From contig NZ_RPDJ01000031.1 of NCBI RefSeq assembly GCF_004023625.1, forward strand, positions 62,001 through 126,000: 64,000 nt of DNA, given 5' to 3'. Shown here piece by piece: positions 49,941 to 57,066 of this stretch (the stretch's first letter is position 1; each line of letters opens with the position of its first letter). The notes beneath the pieces were generated by a model, which was not told where the DNA came from, made no database searches, and was given only the letters and a program-made list of their open reading frames with translations. The stretch comes from Streptomyces cavernae. Its GTDB lineage: Bacteria; Actinomycetota; Actinomycetes; Streptomycetales; Streptomycetaceae. The translations under genes were made by a program, and so were the position numbers.

Positions 49941-50635
49941 CAGGCCGTCGCCTCGCGCAGCGCCCTGCGGCACAGCGCGTCCGCGCGCCGGGTCGACTCG
50001 GGCAGCCGGTAGCCGGAGGTGAGGCGCAGCGTGTGCGCACAGGCGACGTCGAGGTTCACCCGGTGCCCGACGGAGACGAACACCGGCTTGACGCCGTCCC
50101 GGGTGCGCAGCGCCCGGCCCACCTCCTCGGTGCCCGCCAGCAGGGGCGTGCCGGAACCGCGGGCGGCGCCCGGTTCCTCGTACGAGAAGATGAAGGGGTT
50201 CTTGGCGACGCCGATGGTGGGCCATCCGGTGAGGACGCCGAGGTGGCTGGCGAGGCCGAAGCGGCGCGGGTGGGCGATGCCGTAGCCGTCGCAGACCACC
50301 AGGCCCGGGTCACAGGGCAGTTCACCGAGGGCCGCCAGGACGGTCGGGATCTCCCGGAAGGCAAGCAGGCCGGGAACGTACGGGAAGGAGATCCGGCCGA
50401 CCTTCGTGGCCTCGGCGAGCACATCGAGGGTGGCCGCGTCGAGCACGACGGCCGCCGCGGCGACCACGTCACGCTCGTCGTCGTACGCCACGTCCACGCC
50501 GGTCACCCGGCCGGTCCCGGGCGGCGGGCCCGGCTCGTCCAGCACGACCCGCCCGCGCAGCGCGTCCTGCACGGCACGGGCCTCGTCCTCGGTGGCGGGC
50601 CAGTCGACGGGAATGCGTCCGGGTACGGTCGTCAT
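49940..50635 (-). CDS. nfi: Endonuclease V (deoxyinosine 3'-endonuclease)
   Basis: DNA/RNA repair nuclease that cuts the second phosphodiester 3' of deoxyinosine. The 231-aa product has the catalytic Asp48 in GVDVAYDD, FPYVPGLLAFRE (Tyr86 wedge, Glu95), Asp116 in VVCDGYGIAHPRRFG with His122, and GVAKNPF. Length is normal. Start ATG at 50635; upstream frames are low complexity. Its stop codon touches the 20-bp palindrome array, so the 3' untranslated RNA would consist of that array. Confidence 0.95.
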   Translation of the reverse strand: MTTVPGRIPVDWPATEDEARAVQDALRGRVVLDEPGPPPGTGRVTGVDVAYDDERDVVAAAAVVLDAATLDVLAEATKVGRISFPYVPGLLAFREIPTVLAALGELPCDPGLVVCDGYGIAHPRRFGLASHLGVLTGWPTIGVAKNPFIFSYEEPGAARGSGTPLLAGTEEVGRALRTRDGVKPVFVSVGHRVNLDVACAHTLRLTSGYRLPESTRRADALCRRALREATA

Positions 50636-50803
50636 CGTGGGACGACCGTACCCGGTCGGCGTTGCTCCGCGGACGTCTTCGCCTGGCGCCCGGGCCCGCC
50701 CGCGCCCGGCGTCCCCGGTCAGGGTGGTGGTCCCGCCCCCTCCGCAGCTGCCCGTCCCGGAGGTTCCGCGGGAACACCGCGGCCGGTAGGCGTACATGGC
50801 CGG

Positions 50804-51127
50804 TCAGCGCCGCAGGGCTCGTTCGAGTTCCTGCTTGTTCATCTTCGAACGGCCCTCGATGTTGCGGTTCTTGGCCTCCTCGTACAGCTGGTCGTAGGTG
50901 CGTCCCTGGGAGCCCTTGCCGGATCGCAGACCGCCGCGGCGGCCGGACGAGATGTCCTGGGTCGAGGTGCGGCTCGCCGTCTTGGACTCGCCCTTCCGGG
51001 CGCGTTCCTTGTTCACGGTCCGGGCGGCGATCTCCTTGGCGCGCTCGCTGCTCTCACCGCGTTCCCGCGCGCTCTCCTTGATGTGTTCGTACTGCCGTTC
51101 CCGCTTGGGGCTCGATCCGCGTGGCAT
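50804..51127 (-). CDS. Small basic protein with Rho-N-like C-terminus (plasmid-stabilisation annotation group)
   Basis: A 107-aa, highly charged protein. Residues 1-65 are a Lys/Arg/Glu-rich helix (PKRERQYEHIKESARERGES); a Ser/Gly/Arg spacer follows; the C-terminal 35 residues (TYDQLYEEAKNRNIEGRSKM) resemble the Rho termination factor N-terminal SAP-like fold that binds nucleic acid. Similar Streptomyces proteins are labelled plasmid stabilisation protein without evidence. Start ATG at 51127. It is divergent from ssgD across 290 bp. Confidence 0.8.
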   Translation of the reverse strand: MPRGSSPKRERQYEHIKESARERGESSERAKEIAARTVNKERARKGESKTASRTSTQDISSGRRGGLRSGKGSQGRTYDQLYEEAKNRNIEGRSKMNKQELERALRR

Positions 51128-51304
51128 GGCCGCGCTCCTTCGTCCGTTGCTGGTAGCGCCCCTCTCCCAGCCAAGCACGGCCCGCGCGCGGGTGCACGGT
51201 CAGCGCACGGGCGGCGCGGGAAGGTGACTCACTCCCCTGGTTGCGTCCAGATGACCTTGTTTCACGCCTTGGGGTGAGAGCTGTCACCTCGGGGATTGGA
51301 CTCG

Positions 51305-51318
51305 GTGACAGAGGTCAC
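51305..51318. promoter_or_regulatory. Inverted repeat GTGAC-N4-GTCAC upstream of ssgD
   Basis: GTGAC (51305-51309) and GTCAC (51314-51318) flank AGAG about 100 bp upstream of ssgD. It may be an operator for a developmental regulator. A related GTGACTCAC lies at about 51,225. No clear promoter hexamers were assigned in the 290-bp gap. Confidence 0.4.
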
Positions 51319-51417
51319 TCGGAATTCGTGTACACGGATTGAGTCGTTCCGACGTCTCTTCCAATACCCGGTCTCTTCTGCCCGGAGCCCGATCAGCCGT
51401 CACGAGGGAGCAAGGCG

Positions 51418-51834
51418 TTGTCCACCGTCATCGAGCAGCCCGTTGAGGCCCGTCTCGTCGCCGCCGCGCCGCGGATGCCGAGCATTCCCGCGACGCTCCA
51501 GTACGACCGGCGTGATCCGTTCGCCGTCCGTATGACCTTCCCGGCCCCGGCCACCCTGGAGGGCGTCGAGGTCTGCTGGACCTTCGCCCGGGAGTTGCTC
51601 AGCGCCGGTATGGACGTGCCGATGGGACAGGGCGACGTACGGGTGCGCCCGTACGGGTACGACCGCACCGTGCTGGAGTTCCACGCCCCCGAGGGCACCG
51701 CCGTGGTGCACGTCCGCGCGGGCGAGCTCCGGCACTTTCTGCAGCGCACGGCTGACCTCGTGCCGGTGGGGACGGAGCACCTCCAGATCGACCTGGACCG
51801 CGACCTGGCTGAGCTGATGCGGGACGCATGCTGA
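51418..51834 (+). CDS. ssgD: SsgA-like sporulation/cell division protein SsgD
   Basis: SALP family protein of 138 aa, confined to sporulating actinomycetes, where these proteins control septum placement, cell-wall remodelling and spore-wall integrity. The sequence runs MSTVIEQPVEARLVAAAP, PATLQYDRRDPFAVRMTF, then VCWTFARELLSAGM and GDVRVRPYG, ending ELMRDAC. The beginning and end match my memory of SsgD rather than SsgB or SsgG. The start is a TTG at 51418 with GAGGGAG 8 nt upstream. It is monocistronic. SsgD is associated with lateral wall integrity (literature knowledge). Confidence 0.9.
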   Translation: MSTVIEQPVEARLVAAAPRMPSIPATLQYDRRDPFAVRMTFPAPATLEGVEVCWTFARELLSAGMDVPMGQGDVRVRPYGYDRTVLEFHAPEGTAVVHVRAGELRHFLQRTADLVPVGTEHLQIDLDRDLAELMRDAC

Positions 51835-51989
51835 GTCGTCCCCTGCCCGCCGCCGGTTCGTCCCGCTCCCCGTAGTCCCACCCTTCGGCCGGCGAATCGC
51901 GGGTCCGCCGCGCCCAACAGCTCCCGTTCGGCGCGGCGGACCAGGGCGTGCGCGACGGCGGCCTTCCGGGCGGAGGGGCCGAAAGTGCC

Positions 51990-52670
51990 TCAGGACCCCG
52001 TTGTCGTGCTGGTGATGGACGACGTCGTGACGGCGACGATCACCGCCGAGCGCACCTCCTGGATCACCCGCTTCAGGGCCGGAGCCGCAGCCCCGCCGCG
52101 CTCGCTGAGCTGGTCGATCCGCTCCTTGTGGCGCTTGCGCTCCTTGGCCGGGACGAGCGTGCGCAGCTCCGCCGCCGCGGCGAGGGCGACGAGGACCGCG
52201 TCCCGGTCGGAGACCTCCGCGACCGGCACCGGCCCCTCCAGCACCAGCCGCGCCTGCTTCCTCAGCTCGTCCACGACGGCCGGACGCTGCACCTCGTACT
52301 CCACCGACGGGAACAGTCCGAGGACCCGTTTCTTCTCCGCCCGCACATAACCGCTCGCGGCCAGCTGCGCCCGCACGGCGTCCAGGGTGACCCGGGCCCG
52401 AAGCGTCACCCAGGTCTTCCACCTGCGTGGCCGGGACTCCCGCACGAGTTCGAGCAGTCCGTCGAGGGCGAGATCACCGGTGCGGGCGTCGGGGTCGACC
52501 GGTTCGGCGATGCCGTCGTCGTCGACGAGGAGTCCGCGCTGGGCCAGTTCGGTCAGGGCACCGGCCCGCACCAGGTGGTGGATGTGGGCGGCGCCGGTGA
52601 CCTTGCCGCTGCCGGTGTCCCACGACAGCAGGTAAAGACGGGCGGGGAGCGAGAGCGGGTCTCCTGGCAC
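51990..52670 (-). CDS. GPP34-family phosphoprotein (Golgi phosphoprotein 3-like)
   Basis: Soluble 226-aa protein of the GOLPH3/GPP34 family. The family binds PI4P in eukaryotes; many Streptomyces paralogues have unknown roles. Visible features: LPARLYLLSWDTGSGKVTG at the N-terminus, a repeated ALTELAQRGLLVDDDG element, then the basic helix AEKKRVLGLFPSVEYEVQ and a C-terminal Thr/Ser-rich end. GTG at 52670 has a strong AGGAGG 4 nt upstream. Divergent from the ABC-F gene. Confidence 0.88.
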   Translation of the reverse strand: MPGDPLSLPARLYLLSWDTGSGKVTGAAHIHHLVRAGALTELAQRGLLVDDDGIAEPVDPDARTGDLALDGLLELVRESRPRRWKTWVTLRARVTLDAVRAQLAASGYVRAEKKRVLGLFPSVEYEVQRPAVVDELRKQARLVLEGPVPVAEVSDRDAVLVALAAAAELRTLVPAKERKRHKERIDQLSERGGAAAPALKRVIQEVRSAVIVAVTTSSITSTTTGS

Positions 52671-52711
52671 CTGGCCTCCTGATCGCGGTCGGGCACGGTC
52701 ACGTTAATGCG

Positions 52712-52741
52712 TTGACAGCCTTTCCGGGCCCCTCCTACGGT
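52712..52741 (+). promoter_or_regulatory. Probable vegetative promoter of the second ABC-F gene
   Basis: TTGACA (52712-52717) and TACGGT (52736-52741) are separated by 18 bp, a good housekeeping-type promoter. Transcription would start near 52,748, leaving a leader of almost 290 nt before the ABC-F ATG, long enough for attenuation. Confidence 0.7.
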
Positions 52742-52766
52742 GTACGAGGTCCTGTTGCCGTCGATT

Positions 52767-53031
52767 GGAGAAGGACGTTGCTCTACTGAGGTCCTGAGAC
52801 ACCGCTTCCCGCAGTCGTGCCGTTCATGGCAGCTGCGCGCGTGTCGGCGACCTCGGTTCTCGAGCCGTCCCTCCCGGTGCTTCCCGGTACCTTCCGTGCC
52901 TCTCGGCGCCATCCGGTTCTGCCGGTGCCTTCCGGCTCCTTCGGTGCCTTCCGGATCAGGGTCCTCAGCCTTCCTCGCCCCTCGCGGTGTCTCTCACGAG
53001 TTGCCCTTGCCCACTCCGAGCAACCGCGAGG
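52767..53031 (+). promoter_or_regulatory. ABC-F leader: three-codon ORF and RBS-sequestering hairpin
   Basis: GGAG at 52767-52770 precedes TTG CTC TAC TGA (52778-52789), a possible leader peptide of Met-Leu-Tyr. Further on, CCTCGCGGT (52980-52988) is perfectly complementary to ACCGCGAGG (53023-53031), which overlaps the ribosome-binding region of the ABC-F gene (GAGG, ATG at 53036). Leader peptides plus masking hairpins are established for antibiotic-inducible resistance genes; that it works here is inferred. The middle holds repeated CGGTGCCTTCCGG-like blocks. Confidence 0.5.
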
Positions 53032-53035
53032 CCCC

Positions 53036-54724
53036 ATGTCATCCACATCCTCTTCGTCTTCCTCGTCCTCTTCGTCGTCCTGGCCGCCTTCGTCGCCTTC
53101 TTCCACGTCCATCGCAGTCACCTCCCTGTCCTTCGCCTGGCCGGACGGCACCGTCGTCTTCGACGGGTTGCAGGTCGCCTTCGGCTCCGGCAGGACCGGG
53201 CTCGTCGGCGTCAACGGGTCGGGCAAATCCACCCTGTTAAGGCTCGTCGCCGGGGAACTCACCCCCTCCGACGGCACCGTCCGGGTGGCGGGCGAGATCG
53301 GGTACCTGCCGCAGAACGTCACGCTCGACACCACGCTGCGGGTCGACCAGGTGCTCGGCATCGACGCCGCGCGGGCGGCGCTGCACGCCATCGAGTCGGG
53401 CGACACCGCCGAGGAACACTTCACGGCGATCGGCGACGACTGGGACGTGGAGGAGCGCGCGCTGGCCACCCTCGGCCAGCTCGGGCTCGGCCACATCGGC
53501 CTCGACCGCACCATCGGCGAGGTCTCGGGCGGCGAGTCGGTGCTGCTGCGGCTGGCCGCACTGCTGCTGAGCCGGCCCGACGTCCTGCTGCTGGACGAGC
53601 CCACCAACAACCTGGACCTGTACGCGCGGCGGCGGCTGTACCAGGCCGTGTCGTCGTGGTCGGGCGTCCTGGTGGTGGTCAGCCACGACCGTGAACTGCT
53701 GGACCTGGTCGACCAGATCGCCGACCTGCACTCCGGGGAGGTGACCTGGTACGGCGGCAACTTCTCCGCCTACGAGGAGGCGCTCGCCGTCGAGCAGGAG
53801 GCGGCGACGCGCATGGTGCGGGTCGCGGAGGCCGATCTGAAGAAGCAGAAACGCGAACTGATGGACGCCCAGGTCAAGTTGGCCCGCCGCAAGCGGTACG
53901 GGCAGAAGATGTGGGACAGCAAGCGCGAACCGAAGATCGTCATGGGGGCGCGCAAACGCGCGGCCCAGGAGTCCGCGGGCAAGCACCGGATCATGCACGA
54001 GGAGAAGCTCGCCGAGGCCAGGGAGCGGCTCGACGAGGCGGTGGACGCGGTGCGTGACGACGACGAGATCCGGATCGACCTGCCGTACACGGCGGTGCCG
54101 CCCGGGCGGAACGTCCTCACCCTGAGCGCGCTGGAACTCCGTTACGGGGCACGCGTGGGTGGCGAGTTCGATCTGCGCGGCCCGGAACGAATCGCGCTGG
54201 TCGGGCGCAACGGTGCGGGCAAGACCACACTGCTGCGGACGATCGCGGGAGAGCTGCGGCCGGTGTCCGGTGAGGCGATCGCGCACGTCCCGCTGCGCTT
54301 CCTGCCGCAGCGACTCGACGTTCTCGACGACGAGCTGACGGTCGCCGAGAACGTGGCACGGTTCGCGCCGGGCGCCACCAACAACCGGGTCCGGGCCCGG
54401 TTGGCGCGCTTCCTCTTCCGGGGGGCACGGGCCGACCAGCGGGCGGCGACCCTGTCCGGTGGCGAACGCTTCCGGGCCGCGCTCGCGGCGCTCATGCTGG
54501 CCGAGCCGGCACCGCAGCTGCTCATGCTCGACGAGCCGACGAACAACCTCGACATGGCGAGCGTGCGACAGCTCACCTCCGCCCTGGAGTCGTACGAGGG
54601 CGCGCTGATCGTGGCCAGCCACGACCTGCGGTTCCTGGAGTCCATCGGAATCACCCGGTGGCTGATGCTGGACGGGGAACTGAAGGAGACCACGACGGAG
54701 GCCGTCGGGTATCCCGAAGACTAG
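53036..54724 (+). CDS. ABC-F ATPase with poly-serine N-terminus
   Basis: Soluble dual-ATPase of 562 aa, no membrane segment. N-terminal 24 residues are nearly all Ser/Pro/Thr (eleven consecutive Ser) before the first domain: Walker A GVNGSGKST, signature VSGGESVLLRL, Walker B VLLLDEPTNNLDL. Linker of about 80 residues (LKKQKRELMDAQVKLARRKR). Domain 2: GRNGAGKTT, LSGGERFRAAL, LLMLDEPTNNLDM. The TAG stop lies inside the CTAG end of repeat copy 2. Likely ribosome-associated; antibiotic protection suggested by the leader structure but unproven. Confidence 0.9.
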   Translation: MSSTSSSSSSSSSSSWPPSSPSSTSIAVTSLSFAWPDGTVVFDGLQVAFGSGRTGLVGVNGSGKSTLLRLVAGELTPSDGTVRVAGEIGYLPQNVTLDTTLRVDQVLGIDAARAALHAIESGDTAEEHFTAIGDDWDVEERALATLGQLGLGHIGLDRTIGEVSGGESVLLRLAALLLSRPDVLLLDEPTNNLDLYARRRLYQAVSSWSGVLVVVSHDRELLDLVDQIADLHSGEVTWYGGNFSAYEEALAVEQEAATRMVRVAEADLKKQKRELMDAQVKLARRKRYGQKMWDSKREPKIVMGARKRAAQESAGKHRIMHEEKLAEARERLDEAVDAVRDDDEIRIDLPYTAVPPGRNVLTLSALELRYGARVGGEFDLRGPERIALVGRNGAGKTTLLRTIAGELRPVSGEAIAHVPLRFLPQRLDVLDDELTVAENVARFAPGATNNRVRARLARFLFRGARADQRAATLSGGERFRAALAALMLAEPAPQLLMLDEPTNNLDMASVRQLTSALESYEGALIVASHDLRFLESIGITRWLMLDGELKETTTEAVGYPED

Positions 54725-54852
54725 TGCCGCGGCAGGCAACGTTTGCCCGTCAAGGAGCGGCGTCATGGGCGTCCCCCGGCTCGAAGAGCTTGGGGGACTG
54801 CCGGCCGGAAGTCCTTGTACTGGATGTACTTGGGCTTTCGACCGGTGCGGCG
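54721..54852. mobile_element. MITE-like repeat, left end and hairpin (copy 2, truncated)
   Basis: CTAGTGCCGCGGCAGGCAAC starts at 54721; the first 49 bp differ from copy 1's left end by one base. Most internal blocks are missing; TCGAAGAGCTTGGGGGACTG leads to the 45-nt hairpin (54,801-54,845), then the right terminal repeat is absent. It supplies the stop codon of the ABC-F gene. Confidence 0.75.
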
Positions 54853-54964
54853 TCTCCTCGGTGACCTGCGCCAAGAGGCGGCCTGGGGGCTTTTGCGTCG
54901 TCGGGGGTGCGCTGCATGATGCAGCCACGCCCTACGACACCCCGCCCGAGACGGAGCCCGACAC

Positions 54965-55741
54965 GTGCCCAGCAAGAAGGCCCTCATCCGCCGCCCCGGC
55001 CCCCGTCTGGCCGAGGGCCTCGTCACCCACATCGCCCGCGAACCGGTCGACGTCGAACTCGCCGGGGAGCAGTGGGAGGCGTATGCCGAGGCGCTGGCCG
55101 CCCACGGCTGGGAGACCGTGGAGGTCGAGCCTGCCGACGACTGCCCGGACTCCGTGTTCGTCGAGGACACGGTGGTGATGTTCCGCAACGTCGCCCTCAT
55201 CACCCGGCCGGGGGCCGCCTCCCGCCGCGACGAGATCTCCGGCGTCGAGCAGGCCGTCGCCCGCCTCGGCTGCTCGGTCAACTGGGTGTGGGAGCCGGGC
55301 ACCCTGGACGGCGGTGACGTGCTGAAGATCGGCGACACGCTGTACGTGGGCCGCGGCGGCCGGACCAACGCCGCTGGGGTGCAGCAGCTGCGCCAGACCT
55401 TCGAACCGCTGGGTGCCCGGGTCGTCGCCGTGCCCGTGAGCAAGGTGCTGCACCTGAAGTCGGCGGTCACGGCGCTGCCGGACGGCACCGTCATCGGGCA
55501 CGAGCCGATGGTGGACACCCCGTCGCTGTTCCCGCGCTTCCTGAACGTCCCCGAGGAGTCCGGTGCGCATGTCGTCCTGCTCGGCGGGGGCAAGCTGCTG
55601 ATGGCGGCCAGTGCGCCGAAGACGGCCGAGTTCCTCGCGGACCTCGGGCACGAACCCGTACTGGTCGACATCAGTGAGTTCGAGAAGCTCGAGGGCTGTG
55701 TGACGTGCCTCTCGGTGCGGCTGCGGGAACTGTACGGCTGA
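54965..55741 (+). CDS. ddaH: Dimethylargininase (NG,NG-dimethylarginine dimethylaminohydrolase)
   Basis: Amidinotransferase-fold hydrolase of 258 aa, converting methylated arginines to citrulline and dimethylamine. Motifs: SVFVEDTVVMF (substrate-binding Asp/Glu), LDGGDVLKIG, catalytic His in VLHLKSAVTAL, and the nucleophile Cys in LEGCVTCLSVRL at the C-terminus. GTG at 54965 with GGAG 8 nt upstream. It follows the repeat by about 110 bp and precedes the desaturase by 193 bp, so it is probably monocistronic. Arginine deiminase is unlikely because of the short length. Confidence 0.93.
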   Translation: MPSKKALIRRPGPRLAEGLVTHIAREPVDVELAGEQWEAYAEALAAHGWETVEVEPADDCPDSVFVEDTVVMFRNVALITRPGAASRRDEISGVEQAVARLGCSVNWVWEPGTLDGGDVLKIGDTLYVGRGGRTNAAGVQQLRQTFEPLGARVVAVPVSKVLHLKSAVTALPDGTVIGHEPMVDTPSLFPRFLNVPEESGAHVVLLGGGKLLMAASAPKTAEFLADLGHEPVLVDISEFEKLEGCVTCLSVRLRELYG

Positions 55742-55822
55742 ACGGGCGGCTCGCTCGCTCGTTCGGCCCGCCACCTGGGCGTCTGTAGGCTGACGGGGTA
55801 CGGAGGGACGTAGCTTCGAACT

Positions 55823-55834
55823 CGCTGATCAGCG
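55823..55834. promoter_or_regulatory. Perfect 12-bp palindrome CGCTGATCAGCG upstream of the desaturase
   Basis: A symmetric CGCTGATCAGCG stands 18 bp before the operator cluster of the desaturase gene. It could be a separate binding site; no regulator gene is adjacent. Confidence 0.4.
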
Positions 55835-55851
55835 CTCCTTATGGCGCGCTT

Positions 55852-55898
55852 AACCTACGGATTCGTAACCTACGGATTCGTAGCCTACGATTCCGTAA
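55852..55898 (+). promoter_or_regulatory. Triple TACG-N4-CGTA operator of the acyl-ACP desaturase gene
   Basis: Three inverted repeats in phase: TACGGATTCGTA (55856-55867), CTACGGATTCGTAG (55870-55883) and TACGATTCCGTA (55886-55897), centres exactly 15 bp apart. They end 37 bp before the GTG start, so bound repressor would block transcription. Size and symmetry fit a TetR-family fatty-acid regulator; the regulator is not in the window. Confidence 0.75.
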
Positions 55899-55934
55899 GT
55901 TGCGAATCGAATTCTTCGTCCCCCAGGAGCCCCA

Positions 55935-56912
55935 GTGACGATCACCTCCGCCCACCTCGGCAGCCCGTCGAACACCTGGACCGACGCCCGGCTGCTGTAC
56001 GCGCTGGAGGAAGTTGTCGAGAAAGAACTGAATCGCCATCTGCAGGTGGCGAAGGACTGGATGCCGCACGAGTACGTGCCCTGGGGCGACGGCCGCAACT
56101 TCCCCGCCTTCTTCGAGGACGGCGAGGCCTGGGACAAGGAGCAGTCCAAGGTCACCGAGCTCGGCCGGATCGCGCTCGTCGTCAACCTCCTCACCGAGGA
56201 CAACCTGCCCAGCTACCACCACGAGATCGCCACGCTCTTCGGCCGCGACGGCGCCTGGGGGACCTGGGTGCACCGCTGGACGGCCGAGGAGGGCCGGCAC
56301 GGCATCGTCATGCGTGACTACCTGCTCGCCTCCCGGGCCGTCGACCCGGACAAGCTGGAGCAGTTCCGCATGGCCCACATGAGCGAGGGCTTCGAGTCCG
56401 ACAACCGGCACTCGATGCTGCACTCGGTCGCGTACGTCGCCTTCCAGGAACTGGCCACCCGGGTGTCGCACCGCAACACCGGCCACCAGTCCGGCGACCC
56501 GGTCTGCGACCGGATGCTGGCGCGCATCGCGACCGACGAGAACCTGCACATGGTCTTCTACCGGAACCTACTGAAGGCCGCGTTCGAGCTCGCGCCCGAC
56601 CTGACGATGCAGGCCGTGCGCGATGTGATCGTCAACTTCCGGATGCCCGGGCACGGCATGCCCGGTTTCGAGCGGGCCGCCGCGCAGATGGCGATCGGCG
56701 AGGTCTACAACATGCGCATCCACCACGACGACGTGCTCCAGCCGGTGCTGCGGTTCCTGAAGGTCATGGACATCGACGGGCTGGGCACCGACGGGCAGCG
56801 CGCCCAGGAGGAGCTGGGTCTGTTCATGGGCGGACTGGATGCCGAGGCCGCGAAGTTCGACGAGAAGCTCGCCGCGCGCAAGGCGCGGATGGCCGCCCGC
56901 GCCGCGTCGTAA
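55935..56912 (+). CDS. Acyl-ACP desaturase (di-iron, stearoyl-ACP type)
   Basis: Soluble di-iron desaturase of 325 aa, introducing a double bond in acyl-ACP (DesA-like). Iron ligands: NLLTEDNLPSYHHE, WTAEEGRHGIVMRDY and IATDENLHMVFYRN carry the Glu/His pairs. The remainder (RHSMLHSVAYVAFQELATR) is family-typical. GTG at 55935 with AGGAG 5 nt upstream. Preceded by the triple operator. Provides unsaturated acyl chains and would respond to lipid status. Confidence 0.94.
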   Translation: MTITSAHLGSPSNTWTDARLLYALEEVVEKELNRHLQVAKDWMPHEYVPWGDGRNFPAFFEDGEAWDKEQSKVTELGRIALVVNLLTEDNLPSYHHEIATLFGRDGAWGTWVHRWTAEEGRHGIVMRDYLLASRAVDPDKLEQFRMAHMSEGFESDNRHSMLHSVAYVAFQELATRVSHRNTGHQSGDPVCDRMLARIATDENLHMVFYRNLLKAAFELAPDLTMQAVRDVIVNFRMPGHGMPGFERAAAQMAIGEVYNMRIHHDDVLQPVLRFLKVMDIDGLGTDGQRAQEELGLFMGGLDAEAAKFDEKLAARKARMAARAAS

Positions 56913-57066
56913 CCGGGCGGAGCCCTTCGGGGTCCTTGCCCCGCAGGCCGGTCCGACCGGATGGGGCCGGGGGTCGGCCCTCCGCGCCCCGGCGGCTCCC
57001 GCCGCCGGGACAGCCGTGTGCAGCGGGGCCCCGCGAGCCGTCCGCCGAGTCCCGACCCCGTCGTGT

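Noticed and set aside
49428..51277. Long ORFs reading through the 20-bp array with repeated TRYRQDGLGTGK-like units
   Set aside because: All frames on both strands are open because the unit has no stop codons; no ribosome-binding site, and the frames cross nfi antisense.
52740..53240. 166-aa ORF starting GTG TAC GAG in the ABC-F leader
   Set aside because: It would begin at or before the predicted transcription start, has low-complexity content and overlaps the ABC-F coding region in another frame.
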